64,000 nt of DNA from Oncomelania hupensis (GCA_036898135.1 CM072512.1:22276234-22340233), one strand, 5' to 3'. Counted from the first letter of the stretch, positions 32,529 through 45,127 are shown. The notes: generated by a model from the sequence alone, not told the origin. Numbers and translations are program-made.

Positions 32529-33218
32529 TTAACTCTTGGTGACCTATAAGGTTTTCTGTACATTTGCGCCTATATCCTGTAAGGATTTCAAGTTTATTGC
32601 AATAAATTGGGTTATGAATTTGGAAAAAAAAAAGCAAAAACTTTATTTATTGTCACATTGACTTCATATTTTAGAATATGTTTACAAAATGGTTATTTTA
32701 TGTACTCAAAGAACCATTTTGACTTTAGTACTATTTTTACCTGTTGGAATCTTGTAATCAATTCATAATTACAGTTATTTTATAGACTATGTTAATAAAA
32801 CAACCACAAGACAGTGTGGATTGCATGTGAATGTGTGCACAGTCAACACAGACAAGAAAACTCACTCTGGTTGTCTACACCAAGTCCTTGTGCTCTTTCA
32901 GCAATAAGCTCATCAATAAGGTTACCAAACTCACTAACACTGTCGGAACTATCCCCTGCCATCATGGCCAAAAATTTCGCAAAATCAAAGCTCACACAAA
33001 ATCGTTAAAAAAGTACACAAACCCATGTGAAACTTGCGAAAATGATAGCGGAAAACACACGTGAACCTTTCCAGAAGTTGACTAAACCTTATCTCTCGCA
33101 CTGGAGAGTTCCTATTTCCTATGATTTCACGACGAAAAGGTGCATTAGGCGCGCATCACCGCGCTTCAGGGTTACGGGCGAGGCGTGCATTACCGCGTTA
33201 TAGGGCGCTAGAAGTTAA
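32529..33218 (-). mobile_element. piggyBac-like element B, inverted copy of A
   Basis: TTAA at both ends, same length class and content as element A but on the other strand. The transposase first exon is at 32965-32866 (minus strand). With A it forms an inverted repeat of about 1.6 kb that could fold into a hairpin if transcribed through. Confidence 0.65.
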
Positions 33219-33239
33219 GGGGTGAAATTATGAAATACA

Positions 33240-33530
33240 CTTAATGCCTATTCTATCCTATCCTATCCCTAACTCGGAGGTCGTAAGGGCACCACAGGTG
33301 ATCTTTTAACCAGCGTACTCCATCTTTCTGTCCTCAGCATCCCTGATGGTTTCACTCAGTGTCAAACCAGTCCATTCTCGAATATTGTCCTCCTACCTCT
33401 TTTTCGGTCTCCCTCTTCTTATAGTTATACCACTTTGCAGTGCCTTGCAAGATGGCCTTTGCAAGACCTGATGATCTGGTGATGTGGCCATACCATCAGA
33501 GTTTCAGTTTTTTCACCACTGTGAGCAGGT
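33240..33530 (-). mobile_element. RTE-type LINE 3' end
   Basis: In reverse orientation this matches the 3' part of the RTE copy at 42.2-42.38 kb: the RGRPKKGWED-like region and the CCTACGACCTCCGAGTT segment, then GATAGGATA-type tail repeats. Confidence 0.65.
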
Positions 33531-34180
33531 CATCGTGTTGTCTAATGGCTTGTGTGATGGTCTGTCAGACTTTGTCAACATCTTCCTAGAGGGCATCATG
33601 TCAGATGCCCTTGCAGATCGCCAAGGCACAGTCAGCATAGGGGGAAGAGCAATCTCCAACCTTCGTTTTGCGATGACATTGATGGATTGGCTTGAGAGGA
33701 ACAAGAACTTGAACAGCTGGTACAGAGGCTTGACACCACCTCCAGAGCCTATAGTATAGAATGGAAATAAGTGCAGAGAAGACCAAAATGATGACCAACA
33801 ACACCAATGGCATCAACACGGACATCAAAGTCCAAGGCCAATCCCTCAACACAGTGCTTAGCTTCAAATATTTAGGAGAGATTGTATCAGAGCAATTGGT
33901 CCCGACAGGAAGTCCTCTCCAGGATCGCACAAACAACTGCTGCCCTGGCGAGGTTGAAGCCAATTTGGAAAGACAGGACCATCATGGCATCAGACTACAT
34001 TTCAAAATAAGACCAGTTGCTGCGCTCCCTAGTCATCTCCCTCTTCCTACTTGCGAAACATGGATCCCGTCATCCTCACAGCAGATCTACAGACTACAAC
34101 GAAGAATACAAAGCATGGAGATGAGATGCTACAGAAGACTTCTGGGCATTTCCTATACCCAGCACACTTATGCAAAATAG
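33531..34180 (+). pseudogene. RTE-type LINE reverse transcriptase fragment
   Basis: Frame 33484-33759 carries the upstream part, with NLRFAMTLMDWLE where RTE enzymes have NLRFADDIDGL: a one-base deletion destroys the catalytic FADD. Frame 33761-34180 continues with MEISAEKTKMMTNN, FKYLGEIVS and MEMRCYRRLLGISY. At least two further frameshifts are present. The piece lacks the endonuclease and the N-terminal reverse transcriptase. Confidence 0.75.
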
Positions 34181-36270
34181 CAAAACCTAAACATCAAGGG
34201 CTGAATCACACACAAACAATTCAGCATTTAAACCTTTCAATCATGAAACATTATGAACAGTTCAATTCTATGGAAAAATGTTCATGGAAATGGACTCATT
34301 TATGTGCAGCTCATCTGTTAATTTGCAGACTGTACACACATGAGCGACCCATCACTAATCCTCACAAAAGCAACGATACAGGCTGTAATTTAGCCTTTAA
34401 TTAAATGATTCACGTAAATAAGGCTTATACTTATAGTTATATAGACTCACAGTCACAAAATGTTCTAATTTTCCGCCTTCCCCTTTGGCTTTATCTTATG
34501 TCAAGTATGATGATAAGAATTGTTGCCATCGTGAAACAAACTGCTTTATTGAAGTAATTGAAAAGTAAGTACACATAATCGCTGTATTTTCGTATTTTAA
34601 GAACTTCTTGCAAGAGCGGCAGCTCAACCGACTACATAGGAAGTAGGTCGATCGCTGCGAGCAGACGACTCGACAGCTGCAACCAACATCCAAAAATGGT
34701 GGCCATGATGGGATACCTCTTCTCTCTTGAAAGAAGCGGACATAGAATGTACTAAAACTGAACTGACAATAAAATGTTTACAAGAAATGCAATCTACATT
34801 TATGCAACATGCTCAAACCTATCATCAAAGTGAAAATAGGAATGGCAGAGCCTCAAGAATTAGCTTGCCGACAGGGTTGTTTCGAATGTAAACACTGCAT
34901 ACGCAGATTTGGGGCTGCGGTCCCTGAGTCAAAGACACATCAAAATAACGATCATAGCAACAAATACGATAAACTGATAGATACAATTGATTCTTTAACG
35001 TGCAAAATGGTGATCGCAATTACATAGGCAAGACAGAAGGCTGTGTACGGTGCGATCGATGCAAATGTTAATGGCCGACATGTCTAATATGGCGGTTGAA
35101 AAGATGGCTTCAAGCCCCCCTTGCATGATGCTTCACTTACTTTTGATGACCCTTTCGGTCGTAGAGAGTTTATTATCCGTCGTGGCCATCTTCATTTACG
35201 TGCTCATGAAATATCAAAAGCAGTGCCTTCGATGGCACAGAATTAGCACGATTTTCCTTCGATCACCCCTCACTTATCTCCCTGGCACAGCTTCAAGATG
35301 GCGATCACAACACAGCATTTGCATAGAGTTAACGTTTACTGCGCACCACTTTGCGCAACTTTCTATTGCCGTGGGATTCACGGCGGCAAGTCGTCAGTTA
35401 AGTTGTTATTTTATTCAGATTATGCTTTCATGCACGATTCATAATTTTCAAAAGTGAGGCTTCTAACAGCAACCAGTTAAGGTATACGAAAATACATAAA
35501 CTAAGCTCGTCACAGGAGTCGCACCTCTTTGGTCGCACACATCGCCGCAACAGGGAAGGCCTGAAAGCGAAAGTGTAGCTTGTGCTGGACACAAACCTTG
35601 ATCAAAAGCATTCCGTTCAAAAGAGTGTAGGAGGTGATCGAATGCATAATCTGCTTTTTGTGTTCCTGTTGCACTCGAAAGATTGGAACAATGTTATACG
35701 ATTTTCCGTTCGTCTGTTTGGTTACTTGGCTGGTTGGTTGGTCTGTCAGTACAAAAGTGTCGTTAACCAACTTCTCTTGGTATGATAATCCACAGGCTCG
35801 GAAGCCTCTTCTTTCGTCTTTGTAACTTACTTTGTAACTTAATTTCAATACAATACGTTATATAGTAGTTACGTTATAATACATAGTAAGCAGAAGCAGA
35901 ATATCGAGCTCCCCTTATAAAATCTCTGGTATAAGTATAGTGGTGATATTGAAACTGTTATAAACAAAAAAAGATATATAGTTCTCCTATATTAACAATA
36001 AAACAAAACTTCGGTGTTTTAGTATGTCGGTCGTGCGCTATATCTGAATACCGCGGCCTGCTGGTTAATCTAACAAAGCTAACCCCATTCTTAGAAAAAT
36101 CGGAAAAAAGGAGCCAAGGAATTAGATTAGCAATGGAATATGAATAATCTGCTGCTGAAGGTCTTGGCCAGTAGGTGAGGGAGAAAGAGAAATCTAAGAA
36201 AATGAGGAAGATGGAAATGAGTAGGCTAAGTTTGACAATACAAAATGATAGAAGAATAGTTAATATTGAC
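34181..36270. other. No recognised gene; CG-richer stretch at about 34.6-35.5 kb
   Basis: Open frames here lack family resemblance. Between about 34.6 and 35.5 kb CpG and ATGGCGG/GATGGCG motifs are more frequent than in neighbouring DNA, which could mark a promoter, possibly of the minus-strand calcineurin gene whose first non-coding exon is not located. This is speculative. Confidence 0.3.
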
Positions 36271-36470
36271 AACCTGGAGCCGAATCAGGACCATTAAAAT
36301 TCGATTGCTTACTGAGGCCCCGCGGACTGCAAATCACCACAAAAAACAAAACATGAAAATCCAGACTCTGATCCGCATAAAAAGATCTGCCGAAACCCCA
36401 AAATAACACTGAAATACTCCACCAATCTTACAATAAACATCAAGCTGAATGAGGGGTATTTTTTTTAAAA
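36271..36470 (-). mobile_element. Possible diverged 3' end of the I-type LINE family
   Basis: GATCCGCATAAAAAGATCTG and the following AACACTGAAATACTCC, TTACAATAAA match, with gaps, the 3' region of the short retroelement at 46.97-47.05 kb. Divergence is high. Confidence 0.4.
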
Positions 36471-37350
36471 CCCACAACAACAAACAAATATGAGATAAAC
36501 ATATAAAAAAATATAACAACAATACAGGAAGAAAATTATACAAATAGAATAAGTATGCCTCAGAAAGAACGCACATTTGCCAAATTTATAAAATCCAGAA
36601 AGGGAGAAATAAAACAAAGAGCCCACGATGAGAAAATTTTAATAAATTTATTTTTTTTTAAACATTATTTTTATATATTTTTTAAAAAGATATTTTAAAA
36701 GTTGAAATTTTAATTTATTAATTGAAGTATTAATGATTTTTTTTAGTGATATTTTGGTGTTTTTATTTTTGGTATATAATGTATAGTTTATTTTTGTAAG
36801 TGTTTATTAATAAAAATAAGAATAATTATTGTATTTTTTGTATTTTTTTTTTATTTTTTGTTTACATGTTAATTTTTGATTAATGTTGGATTTTCATTTT
36901 TTTAAAAATGGTTTGTAACATTTTTATTTTTGTGTGATTTTTGTTTATTGGTATTGTCAAAATTTTAGTTACATGTGAAGGTATTACTAAAAAAAATAAG
37001 TTACAAATATTTGTTCACAAACATAAAATAGAACACGCATGGATGGTGGGGTTTATCGTGGTTGTTTTTTATGGTGGTAGTGTTGAGACTATACCTCTGT
37101 TTGATCATTGTCCGGAGAAAAAATTTATAAAAGCATGCGTTTTAGAACACAGAAACAAACAGAAAAAACATTCTTGCAAGTAGCATTTAGAAATTACAGT
37201 GTTCACAAGTCTATATTTCACTCTTACAGTTCACAAAATCTATATCCTGAATACATTGTCCTACATTGGTTCCTACTTCCCTATCGTCTAGGTTCCCGGC
37301 CTAACTCTAATTCCATATCTTCTCTCGGGACCATCCTAGGCTTGCCATCT
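36471..37350. other. AT-rich, low-complexity sequence
   Basis: Long runs of T and A, especially 36630-36960. No gene or transposon end recognised. Confidence 0.6.

Positions 37351-37355
<5 letters not shown>

Positions 37356-37445
<90 letters not shown>
37356..37445. repeat. (CT)n microsatellite
   Basis: About 45 CT units without interruption. Confidence 0.97.
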
Positions 37446-37448
<3 letters not shown>

Positions 37449-38329
37449 CTAACTCTCTTTTTCTGACTGACTACCTTCTCTGACTATCATTTCTCTCTAT
37501 CGTTTCTGACTCTCTTGTCTGACTATCTTTTATGACTATCTCGAATACCTGTCCGGCACTCGTCTTTATTCTTCCTCGTTCCAGGGGCAGTTGGGCTCCT
37601 CACCTCCGCGTTCCCTACTTCTTTTTCTGCCAATCAAATCTGAGGCCTATCCGTGATGGTGCTTCGATTCGCTTAGCGTCCCGTTAAGCTCCTCTTATAA
37701 CTATAGTCCTAACTTAGGTCAGTGCCAGACACTGGACGCGTCCTGGCACGCATTTAAACAAACGATAATCATTACGATCTGCATGGACGTTTGGCGTCTT
37801 CTTTGAAGGTGGTCATGGACATCAACCGGGAGCCATAACTCTGCGCTCCCTTGTTGATCCTCATGAACGTTTGTCCTGATAACCCAAAGTTCAAACTAAT
37901 ATTTCGCACTATTAATCTTAGTTCGTCCATCTCTCCGTTGTAGCTGTTAACCTTCTAACGGGCTTAATCTTCTGATGCTGACAATCAAACGGGCCTGCTG
38001 TGGTCATTGTCCTCCCTACCTGCTAGCACATAGTATCGTTAGTCCTTTATCACCTAGTAATAAGAGCGTCATGCAACTGACACTCTGGTCCTGGTATCAT
38101 TACCTCTTTCCCCTCTCTACTAATCTTGGCATCGCACATTACATTAGCGTTTCTCTGGCAATAGCATAAGTGACAGATCAAATATGATTATTAATCAAGG
38201 CTAGGTCACTTGATTACACACTCGACAAACATCATCTTGATCGCAACTCGCCACCAACCATGCAGAATCTGCTAAAACACCTCTATACCTTTCAGTATTT
38301 GCAAAATAAAAAAAGAAAATAATAATAAT
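37446..38329. other. Unassigned sequence
   Basis: Non-repetitive to my reading, with CTCTTTTCTGACTATC-type low complexity at its start. No supported gene. Confidence 0.5.
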
Positions 38330-38987
38330 AGAGACGACTAACAGGTATGATGTCAGCACGGCATCACTGGGAGAAAGTATAGCTTCTACACAGAAGTCAC
38401 CGACCAAGACGGAGGAACCTCATGTTACTACATGTTCATCTGCCACGTGCTCGGGGCCAAGGCGAGCCACACTGTATTCGTGGATATCGGCTGTGGCCAA
38501 CAGCCTGGAGAGGACTGGGCCCTGCCACGTATTTCTTGCCCAAGACACACTGCATGATGAAATAGAACCATTCATTCCATACCAGATCGGTCGTCGCCCA
38601 GGTCACCAAGGACCGCGCCTTCCGTTGGCCACCAGGACCTAGGTGATTCAGATAAGAGTGCTACTAATGGACAACGTAGCGAGATCCGCACCAGAAACAA
38701 CATCGTCATAGGAACATGGAATGTCAGGACCCTAACTGCGAAAGGAAAATTAGAAGAACTGTCCCACGAGCTGAACCACTATCGATGGAACATTTTAGGT
38801 ATCAGCGAACTGCGCTGGAAAGGCTTAGGTGAAACAACGACCGATAAAGGCCACAAGCTTTATTTTAGCGGCAGAGATGACAGGCACGAAACGGCGTTGG
38901 ATTCTAGGTCCACAAGAACATTCTAGCCAGTGTCATGGGTAGCCAGCCAGCCGCCCAGTCTCCAGTAGACTCATTACCATCCGTCTG
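38330..38987 (+). mobile_element. RTE-type LINE, 5' part of a split copy
   Basis: Matches 42620-43257 of the neighbouring copy: GACGACTAACAGG start, the ACATGGAATGTCAGGACC segment (TWNVRT of the APE endonuclease) and the GATGGAACATTTTAGG segment. It breaks off at CCATCCGTCTG and resumes at 41376. Several frame differences make it non-coding. Confidence 0.8.
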
Positions 38988-40302
38988 TGACGGTGGTTCT
39001 ATTGTTACTGGGCTCTGCACAATGGAATGCTATTACCCACTCGTTGTTGTCTATAGTGGTGTGCGGATATGGTTACAGAGATAGGCAGAAAAGTGTAATA
39101 GCTTCACTGACACACTAGCTCTCACTCGGCTATGAAACATAGATAGTCCAGCCACTTGTTAACAGTAAATATCACACATTTATTTCCTCTACTCTATACA
39201 TAATTCTCTAAACACTCTACACTAACTTAAATGTCCAAATTCACTTCCAATAGTTCGTTCCTTGATGGGTCTATACTGCTACTGTTCTTGATATTTGCTA
39301 CAGTCTCATCATTGAGCTATTTGTTCTGGTTGGCCTAATGTTGGTTTCAGGAGAGTGGACTACCGCACAGTCCTTCTATGTCAGTGTGGGTGCACGCTTT
39401 CGGTGTCAATTAACTGCAGTTTGAGGTGTGGTGATGGTGTCTCCTCCTTGGTGGTAGACTATTGGGCTATCGTAGCTCAGTGCTAGATGCTCCACTGCAG
39501 GCCAAATGTCAGGGTTGACGCTTAGTGGTCTTCCTCCTGCCTCGGGCCAACGATGCCTGCTCGTCTGCAAAATATGAGACGAATTTCTGCAACACTGTGT
39601 TTACTAAGGGTGTGCAGAGCGTCTCACTGATGGCAGAAACAGCCCTCAGTGATAGCTCCACTTATATATATATATATATAAGCAACGAACAATCTCTATG
39701 TCTTTGTCTTGGTCCACTGGAATCTCCACTCTAATTCCTATACAAATACACATCATGGCTAAACTAAACACATGGAGGAGTAATTAACAACATACATATT
39801 CTCCGGTACAGCCACTAGTCTGCAATAATACACATAGGAGAAACAACAGTGGGTCCGTAGGGCATACCTCATGGTGGCGAAACCGGTCGCGTGTCCTCCA
39901 CGTGGTCAAGCAAAGTTTGACTAACATTCACAATTTTAAACATGGCAAAACTTCACAAACATAAGACAGCAATAATATCAATAAAGCGCGATGAAACAAA
40001 AGATAGATCATTTACCTTTTTAACAATGTCAGGCTGTGGCTATACATGTACTATGATTTCCATATTATGCAATGTTTATTTTTGTTCTTTTAGTTGTATC
40101 CACGTGCCCCATGGGGTTTTATGGAATAAAGCGCTTTTTGACTTGACTTTGACTTGACTTGGTTGAATTGAATTTCACCTGTCCCTGCTTTAGTCTTCTG
40201 CTAGCGATCTTTCAGAGCGTTGTTCCGTCTCGTGTGAGAGTTAGGCACAGAATGACAACCTATTGTAGTGGTCAGCAAAAGCCCGCGAAAAGTAGTACTA
40301 CA
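38988..40302 (+). repeat. Candidate LTR (TG...CA)
   Basis: It begins TGACGGTGG exactly at the insertion point and ends CTACA. It contains AATAAA at 40125-40130 and an AT repeat near 39.66 kb. A TGGCGCC sequence typical of a primer binding site lies two bases after it (40305), which argues for plus orientation. The pol fragment to the right is on the minus strand, so the two may be from different elements or inverted. Confidence 0.45.
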
Positions 40303-40719
40303 AGTGGCGCCTCTATCGGGTGTTTCTGGCCATACGTCAGCTGAATGGGGTCACTGCCTAACTGAGTCAGCGTTAGCGTATACATGCTTAGCACACAACT
40401 GACTTGCGTCGTCTGCTTGGCATCGACTTTAATGTACAAAGGCTACAGCAGGCTGAAAACTATTTAAGGCGAGAAGTCTTAGTGCAGGGTCTAAATCTAG
40501 CCTTCTGTGACAGGCTCCCTCAACTGATAAAAGGCGATGACTACTGGATTCGATCTTTTTCTACTACAGAGCCTAGTTTGACACTGCACTATCCTAGAGT
40601 CCTATTTACATACTACTTAAGTTGCTCTCCCTGAGCTGCAATGCTATGCCAGGTAGCTATGGACACTAGTGACAGGGGGTTACTGAGCGGGGACAAATTC
40701 TGGTGCTGTGGCCTTTAGT

Positions 40720-41371
40720 TATGTTGGGTGGGCGACAGCTGAGGTGTCCTCCATGAGATGACGACTTAGGTAGTCGGCTCCGTGGTTCTCTTTGCCGGGG
40801 ATGTACTCGATTTGGAAAGAAATTGCCTGAAGTGCCCATCGCATCATGCGCGAGTTCTAGGATTTAGAGGCTGCCAGAAACGATAGCGGTTGATGGTCCT
40901 CCTGAACTGTGAAGTAGGTCCCATACAGGTAAAGTTGGAATTTCTGTATGGCCCAGACCAGTCCAAGACATTCCTTCTCCGACGTGGCGTTGTGTGTCTC
41001 GGCGGGTCGCAGTTTTCTGCTGGCGTAGGCGACAGGGAATAACGTCGCTGGATTCTGTGGGTCGCGTTGCAACAGTACTGCTCCGAGGCCTAAGTCACTT
41101 GCGTCGGTGCGAAGAACGAAGGGCTGCGTCAAATATGGTAGGTGGAGTACTGGCGCCGATGTCATTTTGTCCTTGAGGGTTTGGAATGCTGTCTCGCATT
41201 CGGCTGTCCAAATGACTTTGTCCGGGGCGGTTTTCCGGGTTCCATTGGTCAGTGGCACAGCAATGCTGTTGTAGTTGGGGATGAATTTCTGTTAGAATCC
41301 ACAGAGCCCCAGAAACGACTGCACTTCCTTTTTGGTCTTGGGACTTGGAGCGTCGAGCAGGCGTTTCACGT
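40720..41371 (-). pseudogene. Gypsy pol fragment: end of reverse transcriptase and RNase H
   Basis: Reading leftward from 41371: RLLDAPSPKTKKEVQSFLGL, FIPNYNSIAVPLTNG (to about 41240), then an RNase H with LRTDASDLGLGAVLLQ and YASRKLRPAE, and lastly SRMMRWALQA, IEYIPGKENHGADYLSR. This order (RT connection, RNase H, before integrase) is typical of Ty3/Gypsy. A stop at about 41292 and one after FLAASKS break the frame. Integrase is absent. Confidence 0.85.
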
Positions 41372-41375
41372 TCTG

Positions 41376-42400
41376 AGAGCAGCCCCTTTCAACATCACCA
41401 TCATCCAGGCCTATGCCCCAACATCAGACTATGACGACAGCGAAGTGGAGGATTTCTATGAAAATCTACAGGCGGTCCTTGACCAAGTGCCGAAGAAGGA
41501 CATAGTCATAGTGCAAGGCGACTGGAATACCAAGGTTGGCCAAGATGCATGCCACAACTGAGGAGACACATGTGGACCCCACTGCAACAACGAGACAAAT
41601 GACAGGGGTCTGAGACCCTTGGAGTTCGCCAGATACAGTTATCTGATATTAGCAAACACCCTTGGTCTCCACAAAAAATCCAGACGATGGACATGTCACA
41701 GTCCGGGCGGGAGCATCACAACCAGATCGATTACAACATGGTCAAGACACGCTTCAGATCAAGCATCAACATTGGCAGGGCACGCTCTCTTCCAGGAGCA
41801 GACATCGGAAATGACGACGATCTCGTGATGATGTCTTTCCGGCTCCACTTGAAGAGAGTAAACACAGCAAAGTGCACTAGACTGAAGTTCGACCTGGACA
41901 AACTGCAAGACCCGGAGGTGGCATAAAATATTTTCAAACCACGATTGGAGGGAAATTTGCACCACTGCTCACTTTGGGAGCTGGTGAAGTAGATGTTAAC
42001 ATCATGACCACCACCTTCAACTCAGTTGTGACAGATGCCGCCACGGAGATCCTTGGCAAACACCGGCCACAGAAGAAGTCATTGATCACACCTGAACTTT
42101 TGGATCTGTGTGATAAACGAAGAGAGATTTAAAAAAAAAAAAAAGAACACCTAACAGGGAGCTGATGCCTACCGATCTGCAAAGGCCATCCTGCAAAGCA
42201 CAGTGCAAGGAAGTAGAAGAAGAGGGAGACCGAAAAAGGGGTGGGAGGACAACGTTCAAGAATGGACTGGTTTGATACTGAGCGAAGCCATCAGGGTTGC
42301 TGAGGACAGAAAGATGGATTACGCTGATTAAACGATCATCTGTGTTGCCCCTACGACCTCCGAGTTTCGGGATAGGATATGATATGAATATTAATGATGT
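41376..42400 (+). pseudogene. RTE-type LINE, 3' part of the split copy
   Basis: It resumes the APE endonuclease at FNITIIQAYAPTSD, through IVQGDWNTKVGQD (the GDxN motif) and NDRGLR. Later frames match KCTRLKFDLDKLQDPEVA. The end, with RGRPKKGWEDNVQEW and GATAGGATA-type sequence, is the RTE 3' region. Stops and frameshifts abound, and most of the reverse transcriptase is missing. Confidence 0.8.
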
Positions 42401-42589
42401 AAATGTAATATTTGTGCAGCAAATTCATTTAGCAGCAGAAAAGTCTATTCGTCAGAAAAGAACCTTTAATAAGAAAAACACATACAGGAAATATCTGGTG
42501 GAATGACAATTGTGAAACAGCAGTTAAAGAAAATATTAAAGTTGTTTAAAAAAAAGATTAGAAGAATAGTATAAGCCCTGTGGGTTTGG
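42401..42589. other. Short unassigned spacer between RTE copies
   Basis: AT-rich, no recognised feature. Confidence 0.5.
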
Positions 42590-44190
42590 GCACTGAATAG
42601 AATAGACTCAACGTTTCCCGGCGTGTCGCAAGAGGCGACTAACAGGGGTGATTTCAGTAGGACATCACTGGGCGAAAGTCTTCTACACAGAAGTCACCGG
42701 CCAGGGCGGATGAATCTCACGTCACTACAGGTTCAAGGACCTGCTCGGGGAAAAGGCGAGCCACACTGTATTCGTGAATTTCGACTGTGGCCAACAGCCT
42801 GGGGAGGATTGGACCCTGCCAGGTCTTTCTTGCCCAAGACACACCATATGATGAAAAGAACAACTCATTCCATACCGGATCGGTCGTCGTCCGGTCACCA
42901 AGGACCGCGCCTTCCGTTGGCCACCAAGACGGAGGTGATAAGTGTGCTACTGATGGAGAACTTAGCAAGATCCGCAGAGACAACATCATCATAAGAACAT
43001 GGAATGTCAGGACCCTAAGTGCGGAAGGAAAATTAGAACTGGCCCATGAGCTAGACCACCACAGATGGAACATTTTAGGCATCAGCGAAATGCGCTGGAA
43101 AGGCCTAGGTGAAAAAACGACCGACAAAGGCCACATGCTTTATTTCAGCGGGAGAGATGACAGGTTCGAACCCGGCGTTGGATTCTTGGTCCACAGAGAC
43201 ATTCTAGCTACTGTGATGGGTTGCCGCCCAGTCTCCAGTAGACTCATTGCCATCCGTCTGAGAGCAGCCTCTTTCAACATCACCATCATCCAGGCCTATG
43301 CCCCAACATCAGACAATGACGACAGAGAAGTGGAGGATTTCTATGAACACATACAGGATGTCCTTGACCAAGTGCCGAAGAAGGACATAGTCATAGTGGA
43401 AGGCGACTGGAATGCCAAGTTTGGCCAAGATGCTCACCACAACTGGGGAGACACATGTGGACCCCACTGCAACAACGAGACAAATGACCGTGGTCTGAGA
43501 CTCTCGGAGCTTACCAGACACAACAATCTGATATTGGCAAACACGCTTGGTCTCCACAAAAAATCCAGACGATGGACATTGCAGAGTCCCGGCGGGGAGC
43601 ATCATAACCAGATCGATTACATCATGGTCAAGACACGCTCAGATAAAGCATCAACATTGGCAGGACACGCACTTTTCCAGGAGCAGTAATCGGAAGGGGC
43701 CACGATCTCATGCTGATGTATTTTCGGCTCCTCTTGAGGAGAGCAAACACAGCAAAGTGCACTAGACTGAAGTTCGACTTGTACAAACTGCAAGATCGGG
43801 AGGTGGCTGAAATATTTCAAGCCACAATTGGAGGGAAATTTGCACCACTGCTCATTTTGGGAGCTGATGAAGTAGATGTCAACACCATGACCACCACCTT
43901 CAACTCAGCTGTGACAGAGATCCTTGGCAAGCACCACCCAAAGAAGAAACCGTGGATCACACCTGAACTTTTGGATCTGTGTGATAAACGAAGAGAGACA
44001 AAAAAAAAAAAGAAAAAAAAAAGAACACCTCACATGGACCTGATGCCTACCGAAAAATCAACAATGACATCCGAAAAGGCATGCGCACAGCAAAGGAGAA
44101 CTGGAAAGAAGATTAATGCTAGGAAATAGAGAACAGTCTGAACAAGAACAACAGCAAGAAGGCCTACCAGGCTATGAATGGCGGCTGACC
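42590..44190 (+). mobile_element. RTE-type LINE copy with a nearly intact endonuclease
   Basis: The open frame 42787-43689 (300 codons) carries the APE-type endonuclease: IIIRTWNVRTLS, ILGISEMRWKGLG, IIQAYAPTSDND, IVEGDWNAKFGQD and HHNQIDYIMVKTR. A stop follows LFQEQ. Another frame continues with KCTRLKFDLYKLQDREV and KKPWITPELLDLCDKRRE up to an A-rich run near 44.0 kb. The reverse transcriptase is missing. The family resembles the CFDP2/RTE group. The endonuclease would nick target DNA in an intact element. Confidence 0.8.
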
Positions 44191-44209
44191 AGTGTTAAAC
44201 ACCCCAAGG

Positions 44210-44640
44210 TTTCCACTATCAAAGCAAGTCTGGCATATGCCTTACAGAAGAACAAGAAGTCTTGGATACAGTAGCACACTTATCACCTCCGTCCTGGTGG
44301 CAAGCAGAAGGCGCGATCCTTGGTGACCCGGGCGATGACCGACCCGGTATGGAGTGAGTAGTTCTTTTCATCATATGGTGTGTCTTGGGCAAAAAGACCT
44401 GGCAGGGCCCAATCTTCTCCAGGCTGTTGGCCACAGCCGAAATCCACGAGTACAGTCTGGCCCGCCTTGGCTCCGAGCACGTGATCGTTGAATCTGTAGT
44501 AACGTGAGGTTTCTCCGTCCTTTCCGGTGAATTCTGTGTAGAAGCTAGACTTTCGCCCAGTGATTCCGTGTTGACACCACCCTTGTTAGTTGCCTCTTAC
44601 GACACACTGGGAAACGTTGGGTCTATATGCTATTCAGTGC
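44210..44640 (-). mobile_element. RTE-type LINE 5' fragment, inverted
   Basis: Reverse complement of the 5' region of the neighbouring copy (42600-42960): GACTAACAGG..., CAGCCTGGAGAAG, and the HHMMKRTTHS-coding stretch. It lies head-on to the copy at 42590-44190. Confidence 0.75.
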
Positions 44641-45127
44641 CTTAGCGTTAAGGACGAATTGAGCTCTCAAACCCTAATTAGGTGTACTACTGTCTGCCGA
44701 ACCTACCTGTGTGCCATCTACCGGTTTGCTATGGATCTACAGGCACCCAACTTATGTAATTCCTTGGTGCGCTGAGCATAGTTGAGGAAGAGAGTGATTG
44801 TCATTTATATAACCCGTCAATCCGTCGATGTCAAATCAACCCGAGTAACGGAGACGAAAAATAAAGGTGGCTCGTTTAAAGAGAGGGGCTGGAGTTTAAT
44901 GATAGCATCTTGGATTAATTATTAGTTGTCCTCCGTGGAATGAGGGAATGAATGATAGCACAGATCCACAGGCGCTTGTATCAGGACACGCGAGCGCCTA
45001 TGCCTGTGACGCCTCTCCCTTTGGTTATCTATAACTAGTGGTTTTGTACCCTGGCAAGCCAGGGTACACAGGTTGCTGTTTAAAATGTAGACAGAGAGAC
45101 AACTGTTGTCTGCGAGTTTCATTTGGA

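Larger units (their letters stand above)
38988..41371. mobile_element. LTR-bearing insertion inside the RTE copy
   Basis: The insert separates RTE sequence that is continuous in the copy at 42.6 kb, with TCTG on both sides (38984-38987 and 41372-41375). Its left 1.3 kb looks like an LTR and its right 0.65 kb is Gypsy pol on the minus strand. Only one LTR is present and integrase is missing, so it is rearranged. Confidence 0.6.

Noticed and set aside
35050..35457. 135-codon frame in the CG-richer stretch
   Set aside because: Mixed hydrophobic text, no family resemblance and no splice context; CG-rich DNA keeps frames open by chance.
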